NCBI RefSeq assembly: GCF_014202335.1
Contig: NZ_JACHGP010000010.1
Coordinates: forward strand, 186,001 to 250,000
DNA from: Mycobacterium sp. AZCC_0083
GTDB lineage: Bacteria; Actinomycetota; Actinomycetes; Mycobacteriales; Mycobacteriaceae
Direction of reading: 5' to 3'
DNA: 64,000 nucleotides
In this document: positions 48,532 to 57,074 of the stretch, piece by piece
How the letters are laid out: every line of letters begins with the position of its first letter
Position numbering within the stretch: the first letter of the stretch is position 1
The notes under the pieces: model-generated
Databases searched by the model: none
Told to the model about the DNA's origin: nothing
What the model saw: the letters and a program-made list of their open reading frames with translations, nothing else
Program-made: the position numbers and the translations under genes

Positions 48532-50676
48532 TCACCTCGCCAGCAGCACGACCGTGCTTCGCGGATTGGCGATGTAGATGCCGGGCGGATCGATGGGCAC
48601 TTCCGCCCCTGCCGTCACGAAGTCCTCGTCCGCCCGCAGGCTGGTGTCGATGGCCCGGAACCACCGGCTGCCGGCAGGCAGCGACGGGAGGCTGATCCAC
48701 TTTGACTCGAAATGGGCATTGAGGACCACGTAGAGCCGGGATGCGTCGACGGTTGAACCGTCCTGCGCCGTGTCCAGCTGGCAGCACAACGTCCGCAGTT
48801 CTGCGTCGTTCCAGTTTGGCGTGCGCAGATCGGGACTGAACCAGGTCAGGTCGGCAACTCCGTCGTCGTCCAGGTCCTTGCCGAGAAGGAATCTCCGCCG
48901 CTGCAGCACGGGGTAACGCTGCGTGAACGCGATCAGCCTGCGCACGAAGTTGACCTGATCTTGGTTGCGCTGCACCAGATTCCAGTCGAACCAGCTGATC
49001 TCGTTGTCCTGGCAGTAGGCATTGTTGTTGCCTCGTTGCGTGCGCGCGAACTCGTCGCCGCCCAGAATCATCGGCGTTCCCGAGGACAACAACAATTCGC
49101 AGAAGAAGTTCTTCATCTGCTGCCCGCGCAGGGCGAGTACCGCCGGATCGTCGGTCTCCCCTTCGGCACCGCAGTTCCACGAACTGTTGTCGCTGGAGCC
49201 GTCCCGATTGTCTTCGCCGTTGGCCTCGTTGTGCTTCTGGTCGTATGAGACCAGATCGTGCAGGGTGAAGCCGTCGTGGCAGGTGACGAGGTTGACACTG
49301 TTGTACGCAGATCGGCCGTCGTCGCCGTAGAGATCGTCGGAACCCGTGATGCGGGATCCGAGATCGGCTACCTGTGCGGCGTCACCCTTTACGAAGCGGC
49401 GCACGGTGTCTCGGAACTTGCCGTTCCATTCGGACCAGTCGACGGGGAAGTTGCCGACTTGGTAGGTGCCGACGTCCCACGGTTCGGCGATCAGGATGGT
49501 GCGCTGCCGGTTGAGGACGGGATCCTGGGCCACCGCGTCGAAGAACGCTGCTGACGCACTGAACCCTCCGCCTTCTTCGCGGCCGAGCACCGAGGCCAGA
49601 TCGAAGCGGAAGCCGTCCACCCCCATCACCTCGACCCAGTACCGCAGTGAGTCCATCGCCAGACGGATGACTGCCGAACTGTCGAAGCGCAGGCTGTTGC
49701 CGCAGCCCGTGTAGTTCATGTAGTAGCGCGCAGGCGCTTCGGGTGGCCCGGTCAGGCTGTAGTACGAGGGGTTGTCGATGCCACGAAACGACATCGTCGG
49801 TCCCATCTCGTTGCCCTCGCCGGTGTGGTTGTAGACGACGTCGAGGATGACCAAGATGTCAGCCCGGTGTAGCTCGCGGACCAGGGTCTTGAATTCGGTG
49901 ACCTGGCAGCCGGGTGTCGTGCCTGCCGCATACGACGACTCTGGGGCGAAGAACCCGATCGAGTTGTATCCCCAGTAGTTGGTCAGGCCTCTGTCGTGCA
50001 GGAAGTCGTCGACGTAGTATTCGTGCACCGGTAGGAGTTCGACCGCGTTGACGCCCAGTTCCTTCAGGTAGGGAATCTTCTCGATGAAACCCAAATAGCT
50101 GCCGGGGTTTTCGACGGATGACGACGGATGCGCCGTGAATCCCTTCACGTGCACCTCGTAGATGATCAGTTTCTCGAGACCGAGCGCGGGAGCCGTCGTT
50201 CCCTGCCAGTCGAAGGCGTCGTCGACGACGACCGCCTTCGGCACGATCGACGAGTTGTCGCGGGTGTCGGTCGCCAGATCTGCCCGACCGGAGCCAGGAT
50301 CGTAGGCAAGCAGGAGATTGTCGGTGTTGCGGAACTTTCCCGTCACCGCCTTCGCATACGGATCGAGCAGCAGCTTGGCGTCGTTGAAGCGCAGTCCGCA
50401 CTCCGGCTTGTAGTCGCCACGCATCTTGTACCCGTAGAGCTGGCCTGGTCCAACACCGTGAACGAACGCGTGCCAGACGAACTTGTCACGGAGCGTCAAC
50501 TCGATGACGTCCGTCGGATCGCCGTCGGCCGTGTCGAACAGCAGAAGGAAGGCCGCTGCGGCGTTCCGGGAGTACACCGCGAAGTTCACCCCATCGGCGG
50601 AGGGAGTGGCGCCCAGCGGGTACGGCGCGCCCCCGTCGATGACCTTCTTCGTCTCGTGCGTCAGTGGTTTCGACAT
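48532..50676 (-). CDS. glgX: Glycogen debranching enzyme / isoamylase
   Basis: 714 residues of GH13 subfamily 11: an N-terminal CBM48-like domain (PYPLGATPSADGVNFAVYS), a TIM barrel with VVYNHTGEGNE, the nucleophile Asp in GVDGFRFDLASVLGR, the acid Glu in ILIAEPWDVG and the third Asp in VTCHDGFTLHDLVSY, and a C-terminal beta domain. It hydrolyses alpha-1,6 branches of phosphorylase-limited glycogen. ATG 50676 is preceded by a GGAGGG tract. It is not beside treYZ here. It shares a strand with the allantoicase gene upstream, 74 bases away. Confidence 0.93.
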   Translation of the reverse strand: MSKPLTHETKKVIDGGAPYPLGATPSADGVNFAVYSRNAAAAFLLLFDTADGDPTDVIELTLRDKFVWHAFVHGVGPGQLYGYKMRGDYKPECGLRFNDAKLLLDPYAKAVTGKFRNTDNLLLAYDPGSGRADLATDTRDNSSIVPKAVVVDDAFDWQGTTAPALGLEKLIIYEVHVKGFTAHPSSSVENPGSYLGFIEKIPYLKELGVNAVELLPVHEYYVDDFLHDRGLTNYWGYNSIGFFAPESSYAAGTTPGCQVTEFKTLVRELHRADILVILDVVYNHTGEGNEMGPTMSFRGIDNPSYYSLTGPPEAPARYYMNYTGCGNSLRFDSSAVIRLAMDSLRYWVEVMGVDGFRFDLASVLGREEGGGFSASAAFFDAVAQDPVLNRQRTILIAEPWDVGTYQVGNFPVDWSEWNGKFRDTVRRFVKGDAAQVADLGSRITGSDDLYGDDGRSAYNSVNLVTCHDGFTLHDLVSYDQKHNEANGEDNRDGSSDNSSWNCGAEGETDDPAVLALRGQQMKNFFCELLLSSGTPMILGGDEFARTQRGNNNAYCQDNEISWFDWNLVQRNQDQVNFVRRLIAFTQRYPVLQRRRFLLGKDLDDDGVADLTWFSPDLRTPNWNDAELRTLCCQLDTAQDGSTVDASRLYVVLNAHFESKWISLPSLPAGSRWFRAIDTSLRADEDFVTAGAEVPIDPPGIYIANPRSTVVLLAR

Positions 50677-50750
50677 ACGCCCTCCAAGTGCCCGGACCGC
50701 AGAACGACATTCTCTGCCATCCGGAGTGGCGCGCGCGTCGAGGGCTGGGT

Positions 50751-51776
50751 TTAGCGGCCAGCGTCCCAGGTGTCCTTGACCCGCTGCAGGCCGTCGGGGG
50801 TGAGCCTGCCGAACAACCGCAGCCGCGCCATGCCGCCGTCGGGGTGAACGTCGAGCCGGGCCTCGGTGACGGGTCGGTCGTCGTCGATCAGGAAGCGGTG
50901 CCTGGTGTCGGGCTGCAACTCCGTTGTCGGCAAGAGCTCGAACCAGTCGCCTGAGCCGTCGCGCCCGGTCAGGCGAGCCCAGCCCGGCGCGTTGCCGATG
51001 AAGTAGGACGTGTCGAACTCCGCCGCCATGACAACGCCCTGACTCGCCAAATGCATCTGCACCCAGTCGTTTCCGGCGTCGCGCCGCCGCGACGTCTCCC
51101 AACCCTCGCCCATGGTGCGAGCCCCGCCGGGCAGTAGCAGGTTGTTCGGCGAGCCGTAGAACATGTTGGAGCAGGCCGTGATCCGGCCACCGCTCTCCAG
51201 CGCGGCCAGATCGAGCGGCAGCCCGTCGACGAACCTCGGGTCCAGCAGGGCCTCCCCGTGCACCCGGAACCGCGCGATCCCACCGTCGGGGTACATCGAC
51301 AGCCGGACGTGCGACCAGCGCCGCCCGGAGTCCACCTGGAACGGGTTGCGGGTGTCGCCGTCGACCGAGCTGCGCTCGACGATGGTCGTCCACTGGGCCT
51401 TCTCCACCAGCTCGTCGGCCGACGGGTGGCCCGGCACGTAGGCGGCTTCGATCGAGATCTGCGGGGGGTAGTTGCCGGTGAACCAGGCGGTGTCGACCAC
51501 GACGCCCCGCACGATGCCCGGCACGCCGAGCCGCACGATCGCCGAGTCGCAAGAGTCGACGGTGGCTCCGCGGCGCCGCCTGGTTTCCCAGCCGTCGTAC
51601 ACCTGGCCCTTGTGCCCGAAGGTCGCAGGCCGGAACTCAGGTGGCGCAGGCTTGATCAGGTTTTCCTTCTCGGCGAACAGCTCGTCGTTGGCCCACAACA
51701 CGGCCCCACCGGCGGGGCGGGCGGCCAGATCGGGCAGCGACAGGAAGCGCGGAGACGCGGAAGGGGTGGTGCTCAC
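50751..51776 (-). CDS. alc: Allantoicase
   Basis: 341 residues with two similar allantoicase domains: the first from GQVYDGWETRRRR to YPDGGIARFRVHGE, the second from MGEGWETSRRRDAGNDWVQ to HPDGGMARLRLFG. Both carry the repeated GWET-RRR, the DTxxFxGN and the PDGG(I/M)ARxRxxG motifs. It hydrolyses allantoate to ureidoglycolate and urea in purine-ring catabolism. GTG 51776 lies 29 bases after the OHCU-decarboxylase-like gene, so the pair is cotranscribed. No allantoinase, uricase or ureidoglycolate lyase gene is in this window. Confidence 0.93.
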   Translation of the reverse strand: MSTTPSASPRFLSLPDLAARPAGGAVLWANDELFAEKENLIKPAPPEFRPATFGHKGQVYDGWETRRRRGATVDSCDSAIVRLGVPGIVRGVVVDTAWFTGNYPPQISIEAAYVPGHPSADELVEKAQWTTIVERSSVDGDTRNPFQVDSGRRWSHVRLSMYPDGGIARFRVHGEALLDPRFVDGLPLDLAALESGGRITACSNMFYGSPNNLLLPGGARTMGEGWETSRRRDAGNDWVQMHLASQGVVMAAEFDTSYFIGNAPGWARLTGRDGSGDWFELLPTTELQPDTRHRFLIDDDRPVTEARLDVHPDGGMARLRLFGRLTPDGLQRVKDTWDAGR

Positions 51777-51805
51777 TTAGACGAGCCTAAGCGAGCGTGG
51801 CGTTC

Positions 51806-52354
51806 CTACCAGTTGTGGTAGCCGCCTTCGGGTCCCAGCATGCGCTCCAGGCGCGTCCGATTGATCTTGGCCAGCTCGTTGCGGAGCACCTTGCGCTCGG
51901 TCTCGACGTCGTTGTGCATGCGGTCGGACACCGTGCCAAGCACGTCGGATGCGCACAGGCCGCCGACGTACATGACGAACCCGAACCCGAACTTGTTCGC
52001 GTACTGCCCGGCGGCCTCGGCCAGGCCGTTCATCACCTCGGCGTCGTCGTCCCAGATCGCGCACTGCTCGGCCCGCGACTTCGCGCTGCGGGGCCGACGG
52101 CCGACGTGCGGACATGCGTCGAGGATCTGGTCGACCGTGGCCTCGGACAGCGCGAAGAGCATGAAGTCGGCGCGACGAAACAGCGCGTCGTGATCGTCAT
52201 AGGCGCGGCCGCGCGCTAGATCGCGGGCCAGCGCCAGACTGTTGCAGCATTCGTAGAGCGCGTACACGGCCTTGCGTTCCGGCAGCGCGTTGAACGCGTC
52301 GAGCCCGATCCCCTGATGCAAGAGCACATCGTCATGATCGAAGGCCGAAGACAC
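51806..52354 (-). CDS. OHCU decarboxylase-like protein
   Basis: 182 residues matching the overall pattern of 2-oxo-4-hydroxy-4-carboxy-5-ureidoimidazoline decarboxylase: FNALPERKAVYALYECCNSLALARDLARG, AKSRAEQCAIW, and YANKFGFGFVMYVGG followed by DRMHNDVETERKVLRNELAKI. That enzyme gives S-allantoin in uric acid breakdown, and the adjacent allantoicase gene supports the assignment. However, the HPRIG motif with the catalytic His appears here as ACPHVG, so the His is replaced by Cys and another His is two residues later. It may be inactive, different in mechanism, or act on another compound. The GTG at 52354 is the likely start. Confidence 0.7.
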   Translation of the reverse strand: MSSAFDHDDVLLHQGIGLDAFNALPERKAVYALYECCNSLALARDLARGRAYDDHDALFRRADFMLFALSEATVDQILDACPHVGRRPRSAKSRAEQCAIWDDDAEVMNGLAEAAGQYANKFGFGFVMYVGGLCASDVLGTVSDRMHNDVETERKVLRNELAKINRTRLERMLGPEGGYHNW

Positions 52355-52419
52355 GTGCGGGTTACCACGTGTTACGGCAGCAATAAATCAGTGTTGGAGC
52401 TTCTTCGCGCAAGCGCTCA

Positions 52420-52908
52420 TCAGTGACCCGTGGTCTTGAACCGCTCGATCGACCTCAGCACCTCGGCCTCGGCCTCCGCGCGGCCCGTCCAGTCGGCGGC
52501 CTTCACGAACTTGTTCGGCTCCAGGTCCTTGTAGTGCACGAAGAAGTGCTTGATCACCTCGAGCTCGAACGACGGCACGTCGGCGAGCTCGTTGATGTGA
52601 TTCCAGCGCACGTCGCCGGCGGGCACGCACAGCACCTTGTCGTCGCCGCCCGCCTCGTCGGTCATCTGGAACATCGCCACGGGGCGCGCCTCGACGATGG
52701 CGCCGGGGAACACCGACTCCGGCAGCAGGACCAGCGCGTCCAACGGGTCGCCGTCCTCGCCGAGGGTGTTCTCGATGAACCCGTAGTCGGCGGGATAGCC
52801 CATGGATGTGTAGAGGTAGCGGTCGAGCTTGACCCGGCCGGTCTCGTGATCCACCTCGTACTTGTTGCGCGAACCCTTAGGGATCTCGATGACGACGTCG
52901 AACTCCAC
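52420..52908 (-). CDS. ppa: Inorganic pyrophosphatase, family I
   Basis: 162 residues, the usual mycobacterial length. EFDVVIEIPKGSRNKYEVDH, YGFIENTLGEDGDPLDALVL (with the PROSITE-type D-G-D-P-L-D active-site Asp residues) and KHFFVHYKDLEPNKFVKA leave no doubt. It hydrolyses pyrophosphate in the cytosol. GTG 52908 gives the standard N-terminus; the long open frame upstream has no similarity. It is divergent from dacB with 117 bases between starts, as in M. tuberculosis. Confidence 0.97.
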   Translation of the reverse strand: MEFDVVIEIPKGSRNKYEVDHETGRVKLDRYLYTSMGYPADYGFIENTLGEDGDPLDALVLLPESVFPGAIVEARPVAMFQMTDEAGGDDKVLCVPAGDVRWNHINELADVPSFELEVIKHFFVHYKDLEPNKFVKAADWTGRAEAEAEVLRSIERFKTTGH

Positions 52909-53025
52909 CGCCGCGGCTCCTTCACATCTGCTGGGGGTCGTCGGGTGACGACGCGGGGCCAGCTTAGACGAGCGATATCCTGCACTACACGGGTTGCTCG
53001 GCAGCCCTCCGATCCCAGGAGACTC

Positions 53026-54414
53026 ATGCGGCCCGCTCGATGGCGTCGATCCACTCACGTGGTGATCGGCGTGGCGGTGCTGCTCGTCGCCGCAGCGGTG
53101 GTCGCCGTGGCCGCCGTCATCACCTCGGGTGGCCGCTCCACCAGCGAGGCCAAGACCGTCAAACCGCAGCCAGCGCCCGCACTGGCCGCGCCGGGCGTCA
53201 CCGCCCTTGCGGAGACCGCGCCCAAGCCAACGCCGGACAAGCTCACCGCGGCCCTTGCCCCGTTCGTCGCCGACCCGAACCTCGGCGCCTTCACCGGCCG
53301 CATCACCGATGCGACGACCGGAGCGCAATTGTGGGCACAGGGCGCGAGCATCCCGATGCAGCCTGCGTCGGTCAACAAACTGCTCACCACCGCCGCTGCG
53401 CTGCTGACCCTCGACCGTGACGCGCGACTGACCACCACGGTGCTCACCGACCCGGACACCCCTGGGCTGCTCATCCTCAAGGGGGGCGGCGACCCGACGT
53501 TGTCGGCGGCGGCGCCTGCCACGCCGACGTGGTACCGCGACGCAGCACGGATCAGTGACCTGGCCGAGCAGGTGCGCCGCGCGGGGGTCGCCGTCACCGC
53601 CGTTCAGGTCGACGCCACCGCCTTCAGCGGGCCGACCATGGCGCCAGGGTGGGATCCGCTGGACATCCTGAACGGTGACATCGCCCCGATGGAGGCGGTG
53701 ATGCTCGACGGCGGCCGAACCCAGCCGGTCAGCGTGGACTCCCGGCGGTCGGCCACCCCGGCACTCGATGCGGGCCGCGCGCTTGCCGCGTCGTTCGGCG
53801 TCGATGCCCCAGCCGTCACCTTCGTGACCGCGCCGGTGGCAGGCGCGAAGACGATCGCGACGGTGCAGTCTCCGCCGCTGATGGAACGGCTGCACGAGAT
53901 GATGAACGCCTCGGACAACGTGATGGCCGAATCGATCGGCAGGGAAGTCGCCGCGGCCAAGAGCCGTCCGCAGAGCTTCCCCGGCGGCGTGCAGGCCGTG
54001 CTTGGTCAACTCGACGGTGCCGGGATCGACACCACCGGTGCCGCACTGGTTGACTCCAGCGGGCTGTCGATCGACGACAGGCTGACCGCGGAGACGCTCG
54101 ACGAGGTGGTCGGCGCCGCCGCGGGCGACAAGACGCCCGCACTGCGCCCGCTGCTGGACCTGTTGCCGATCGCCGGGGGCAGCGGCACGCTGTCCAACCG
54201 CTACCTCGACACCGACCCGGGCCGTGCCGCCGCCGGCTTCCTTCGGGCCAAGACCGGCTCGCTGACCGGAACCAACACGCTGGCGGGCGTCGTCACCGAT
54301 GCCAGCGGCCGCGTTCTGACGTTCGCGCTGATGTCCAACAACGCCGGCCCCACCGGCCGCACCGCGATCGACGCGCTCGCCGCGACCCTGCGCTCCTGCG
54401 GATGCGGCTCGTGA
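53026..54414 (+). CDS. dacB: D-alanyl-D-alanine carboxypeptidase/endopeptidase (PBP4 family)
   Basis: 462 residues. An N-terminal signal anchor (STHVVIGVAVLLVAAAVVAV) and a Pro/Ala-rich linker lead to the extracytoplasmic S13 domain. The active-site motifs are SVNK (Ser115), SDN in MMNASDNVMAES, and KTGS at Lys409. It trims or hydrolyses peptidoglycan stem peptides. AGGAG lies 7 bases before ATG 53026. The TGA overlaps the GTG of the metalloprotease gene (GTGA at 54411-54414). Gene order dacB, metalloprotease, tilS, hpt matches M. tuberculosis Rv3627c-Rv3624c. Confidence 0.95.
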   Translation: MRPARWRRSTHVVIGVAVLLVAAAVVAVAAVITSGGRSTSEAKTVKPQPAPALAAPGVTALAETAPKPTPDKLTAALAPFVADPNLGAFTGRITDATTGAQLWAQGASIPMQPASVNKLLTTAAALLTLDRDARLTTTVLTDPDTPGLLILKGGGDPTLSAAAPATPTWYRDAARISDLAEQVRRAGVAVTAVQVDATAFSGPTMAPGWDPLDILNGDIAPMEAVMLDGGRTQPVSVDSRRSATPALDAGRALAASFGVDAPAVTFVTAPVAGAKTIATVQSPPLMERLHEMMNASDNVMAESIGREVAAAKSRPQSFPGGVQAVLGQLDGAGIDTTGAALVDSSGLSIDDRLTAETLDEVVGAAAGDKTPALRPLLDLLPIAGGSGTLSNRYLDTDPGRAAAGFLRAKTGSLTGTNTLAGVVTDASGRVLTFALMSNNAGPTGRTAIDALAATLRSCGCGS

Positions 54415-55469
54415 GCCCGGCCGAGACTCCCACCGTCGGGCGCACCGTCGACTGGGGCTTCGCTGCATCCGTCGGCACCAAACTGGTCCGGCCCGCGCCA
54501 CCGGTCACCGACTACACCCGCCAGCAGGCCATCGAGCAGCTGACGGAATCCTCCCGCCGGGCCGAACTTCCGGTGCGCGACGTCACGCAGCTGGAGGACG
54601 CCATCCGCAGTAATTCTGAGGCCCGTGTCATCGACCGCGGCGAATGGGTGCGCGCGGCAACGGAATCGATGCGCGTCATGACCGGCGGTGAAGGCAAGTC
54701 CAGCGGCTTCATCACCGGCCGCGTCACCGGCGCGCAGACGGGTGCCGTGCTCGCCTTCATCTCGTCGGGCATCCTCGGGCAGTACGATCCGTTCGCTTCG
54801 AACGGCGGCGAGCTACTTCTGGTGTACCCCAACGTGATCGCCGTCGAGCGCCAACTGCGCGTCTCGCCTGCCGACTTCCGCCTGTGGGTCTGCCTGCACG
54901 AGGTCACCCACCGGGTTCAGTTCAAGGCCAACCCGTGGCTGGCCGAACACATGGCCCGATGCCTTGCCGTGCTCACCGACGACGGAGACCAGGACCCGGC
55001 CCAGGTCGTCGACCGGCTGTTCGCGTTGGTCCGCAGCCGTCGCAACGGCACCGATAACGAACCGCCCGAACCGAATTCCGAAGGTGTGCTTGGCATTCTG
55101 CGGGCCATCCAGTCGGAACCCCAGCGCAAGGCGCTCGATCAGTTGTTGGTGCTCGGCACGCTCCTCGAGGGGCACGCCGACCACGTCATGGACGCGGTCG
55201 GCCCCGCAGTGGTGCCATCGGTGGCCACCATTCGGCGCCGGTTCAACGAGCGCCGCGAACACAAACAGCCACCGCTGCAACGCGTCCTGCGGACGCTGCT
55301 CGGCTTCGACGCGAAGCTCAGCCAGTACACCCGCGGCAAGGCCTTCGTCGACCACGTCGTGGCAGGCGTCGGCATGGCACGGTTCAACACCGTGTGGTCT
55401 AGCCCCGAAACCCTGCCGCTGCCAAGAGAAGTCGACGAACCGCAACGATGGATCGACAGGGTTCTGTAG
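54411..55469 (+). CDS. Zinc-dependent metalloprotease, DUF2342 type
   Basis: 352 residues, like M. tuberculosis Rv3626c. The zinc motif HEVTH is at residues 163-167 in LWVCLHEVTHRVQF, with a downstream Glu in EGHADHVMD as the likely third ligand. The family was once called coenzyme F420 biosynthesis associated. GTG 54411, overlapping the dacB stop, is preferred; an ATG at 54402 would add three residues. No signal peptide, so cytosolic. It overlaps tilS by 22 bases. Confidence 0.9.
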   Translation: MSPAETPTVGRTVDWGFAASVGTKLVRPAPPVTDYTRQQAIEQLTESSRRAELPVRDVTQLEDAIRSNSEARVIDRGEWVRAATESMRVMTGGEGKSSGFITGRVTGAQTGAVLAFISSGILGQYDPFASNGGELLLVYPNVIAVERQLRVSPADFRLWVCLHEVTHRVQFKANPWLAEHMARCLAVLTDDGDQDPAQVVDRLFALVRSRRNGTDNEPPEPNSEGVLGILRAIQSEPQRKALDQLLVLGTLLEGHADHVMDAVGPAVVPSVATIRRRFNERREHKQPPLQRVLRTLLGFDAKLSQYTRGKAFVDHVVAGVGMARFNTVWSSPETLPLPREVDEPQRWIDRVL

Positions 55470-56410
55470 CGACGCTGCGCAGGGCGGTCGCCGCGCTCGC
55501 CCGCGCTCACCTTCCCGACGAAGGGCGGTGGTGCGTCGCGCTGTCGGGGGGTGCGGACTCCCTTGCCTTGACCGCCGTCGCCGCGGGGCTTCGACCCACC
55601 ACGGCGTTGATCGTCGACCACGGGCTGCAAGCCGGATCACCCGACGTCGCGGCCACCGCCCGCGAGCACGCGTTGAGCATGGGTTGCGTTGACGTCCAAG
55701 TGCTTTGCGTGGACGTCGGCTCGGCAGGAGGCCCCGAGTCCGCCGCCAGGATGGCCCGCTACGCGGCCCTCGACGCTGCCCGCGGCGGCGCGCCTGTGCT
55801 GCTCGCGCACACGCTGGACGACCAGGCAGAGACGGTACTGCTTGGCCTTGGCCGCGGGTCGGGGGCCAGGTCGATCGCCGGGATGCGCCCATGGGATCCG
55901 CCGTGGTTCCGGCCCCTTCTGGGCGTGCGACGCGCACTCACGCATGCCGCATGCGTGGAACTGGGGGTGACGCCGTGGCAGGACCCCCACAACGTCGACC
56001 CCCGGTTCACCCGCGTTCGGCTGCGCGCCGAGGTGCTGCCGCTGCTGGAGGACGTGCTCGGCGGCGGGGTGGCCGAAGCGCTGGCCCGCACGGCCACCGC
56101 GTTGCGTGAGGACAACGACGCCCTCGACGAGCAGGCGGCACACGCCACGGCGGGGATGATCCCCGGAGACGGACCCGCCGTCGCGCGGCTGGCCGACCTG
56201 CCCGCGGCAGTCCGGCGCCGGGTGATCAGGGCCTGGCTGCTCGCCAGTGGCGCGAGCGACCTCACCGACGTCCAGATCCGCGGCGTGGACCGCCTCGTCA
56301 CCGACTGGCGCGGGCAGGGCGGCGTCGCGGTCGGCTCCCCGCTGCGCAACGAACGGTTGTTCGCGGGCCGTCGTGACGGGGTGTTGATCACCTATCGCGA
56401 GCCGGCCTGA
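55448..56410 (+). CDS. tilS: tRNA(Ile)-lysidine synthase
   Basis: 320 residues. The PP-loop WCVALSGGADSLAL is near residue 33, followed by LIVDHGLQ and AHTLDDQAETVLLGLGRGSG, the conserved N-type ATP pyrophosphatase motifs. It converts the wobble C of tRNA-Ile(CAU) to lysidine, an essential step for reading AUA. It contains the TilS substrate-recognition domain but is too short for the C-terminal domain of E. coli TilS, as usual in actinobacteria. ATG 55448 overlaps the metalloprotease gene. Confidence 0.94.
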   Translation: MDRQGSVATLRRAVAALARAHLPDEGRWCVALSGGADSLALTAVAAGLRPTTALIVDHGLQAGSPDVAATAREHALSMGCVDVQVLCVDVGSAGGPESAARMARYAALDAARGGAPVLLAHTLDDQAETVLLGLGRGSGARSIAGMRPWDPPWFRPLLGVRRALTHAACVELGVTPWQDPHNVDPRFTRVRLRAEVLPLLEDVLGGGVAEALARTATALREDNDALDEQAAHATAGMIPGDGPAVARLADLPAAVRRRVIRAWLLASGASDLTDVQIRGVDRLVTDWRGQGGVAVGSPLRNERLFAGRRDGVLITYREPA

Positions 56411-56468
56411 TTGAGCCCGCTCACAGGCCGTCTTGGTCGCGGGCACGCTGACGTGGCACGCTGTTGCC

Positions 56469-57059
56469 GTGCCTGCAGATCGTGCCGCCGAGCTGTACCC
56501 GGGTGACATCAAGTCGGTGCTGCTCTCCGAGGACGAGATCCAGCTCCGTGTCGCCGAACTGGGTGCGGAGCTCGCCGAGCGCTACCGGGACGCCGTTTCC
56601 GAGAATGGCCAGGATCTGCTGCTGGTGACGGTGCTCAAGGGCGCGGTCATGTTCGTCACCGACCTGGCCCGAGCCATCCCGCTGCCCACCCAGTTGGAGT
56701 TCATGGCGGTCAGCTCGTACGGGTCGTCGACCTCGTCATCGGGTGTGGTGCGCATCCTCAAGGACCTCGACCGCGACATCAACGACCGCGACGTGCTCAT
56801 CGTCGAGGACATCGTGGACTCCGGCCTGACCCTGAAGTGGCTGCTCCGCAATCTCGCCACGCGCCGTCCGCGGTCACTGCAAGTGTGCACGCTGCTTCGC
56901 AAACCCGAAGCCATCCGGGTGGACCTCGACATCGCCTACATCGGATTCGACATCCCCAACGAGTTCGTCGTCGGCTACGGCCTCGACTACGCCGAGCGCT
57001 ACCGTGACCTGCCCTACATCGGCACTCTCGACCCAAGGGTCTACGAAGCCGAGGTTTAG
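56469..57059 (+). CDS. hpt: Hypoxanthine-guanine phosphoribosyltransferase
   Basis: 196 residues. The PRPP-binding loop is VLIVEDIVDSGLTLKWLL, the TVLKGAVMF segment holds the conserved Lys, and the flexible-loop Ser-Tyr is in FMAVSSYGSST. It salvages hypoxanthine and guanine to IMP and GMP. GTG 56469 gives the usual mycobacterial N-terminus (PADRAAELYPGDI) and a 58-base gap after tilS. The purine-ureide genes at 50-52 kb are a separate catabolic pair. Confidence 0.95.
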   Translation: MPADRAAELYPGDIKSVLLSEDEIQLRVAELGAELAERYRDAVSENGQDLLLVTVLKGAVMFVTDLARAIPLPTQLEFMAVSSYGSSTSSSGVVRILKDLDRDINDRDVLIVEDIVDSGLTLKWLLRNLATRRPRSLQVCTLLRKPEAIRVDLDIAYIGFDIPNEFVVGYGLDYAERYRDLPYIGTLDPRVYEAEV

Positions 57060-57074
57060 GCGCAAGATGAGGGA

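Noticed and set aside
50677..51552. Fusion of glgX with the upstream frame
   Set aside because: The frame beyond ATG 50676 is a shadow of the allantoicase gene in another frame of the same strand.
20809..52354. Prophage or integrative element
   Set aside because: No integrase, recombinase, phage structural gene, IS or attachment-site repeat is visible, and the genes are ordinary metabolic operons.
52423..53025. Long N-terminal extension of dacB
   Set aside because: It reads through ppa on the opposite strand. ATG 53026 has a good ribosome-binding site and is followed by a signal anchor.
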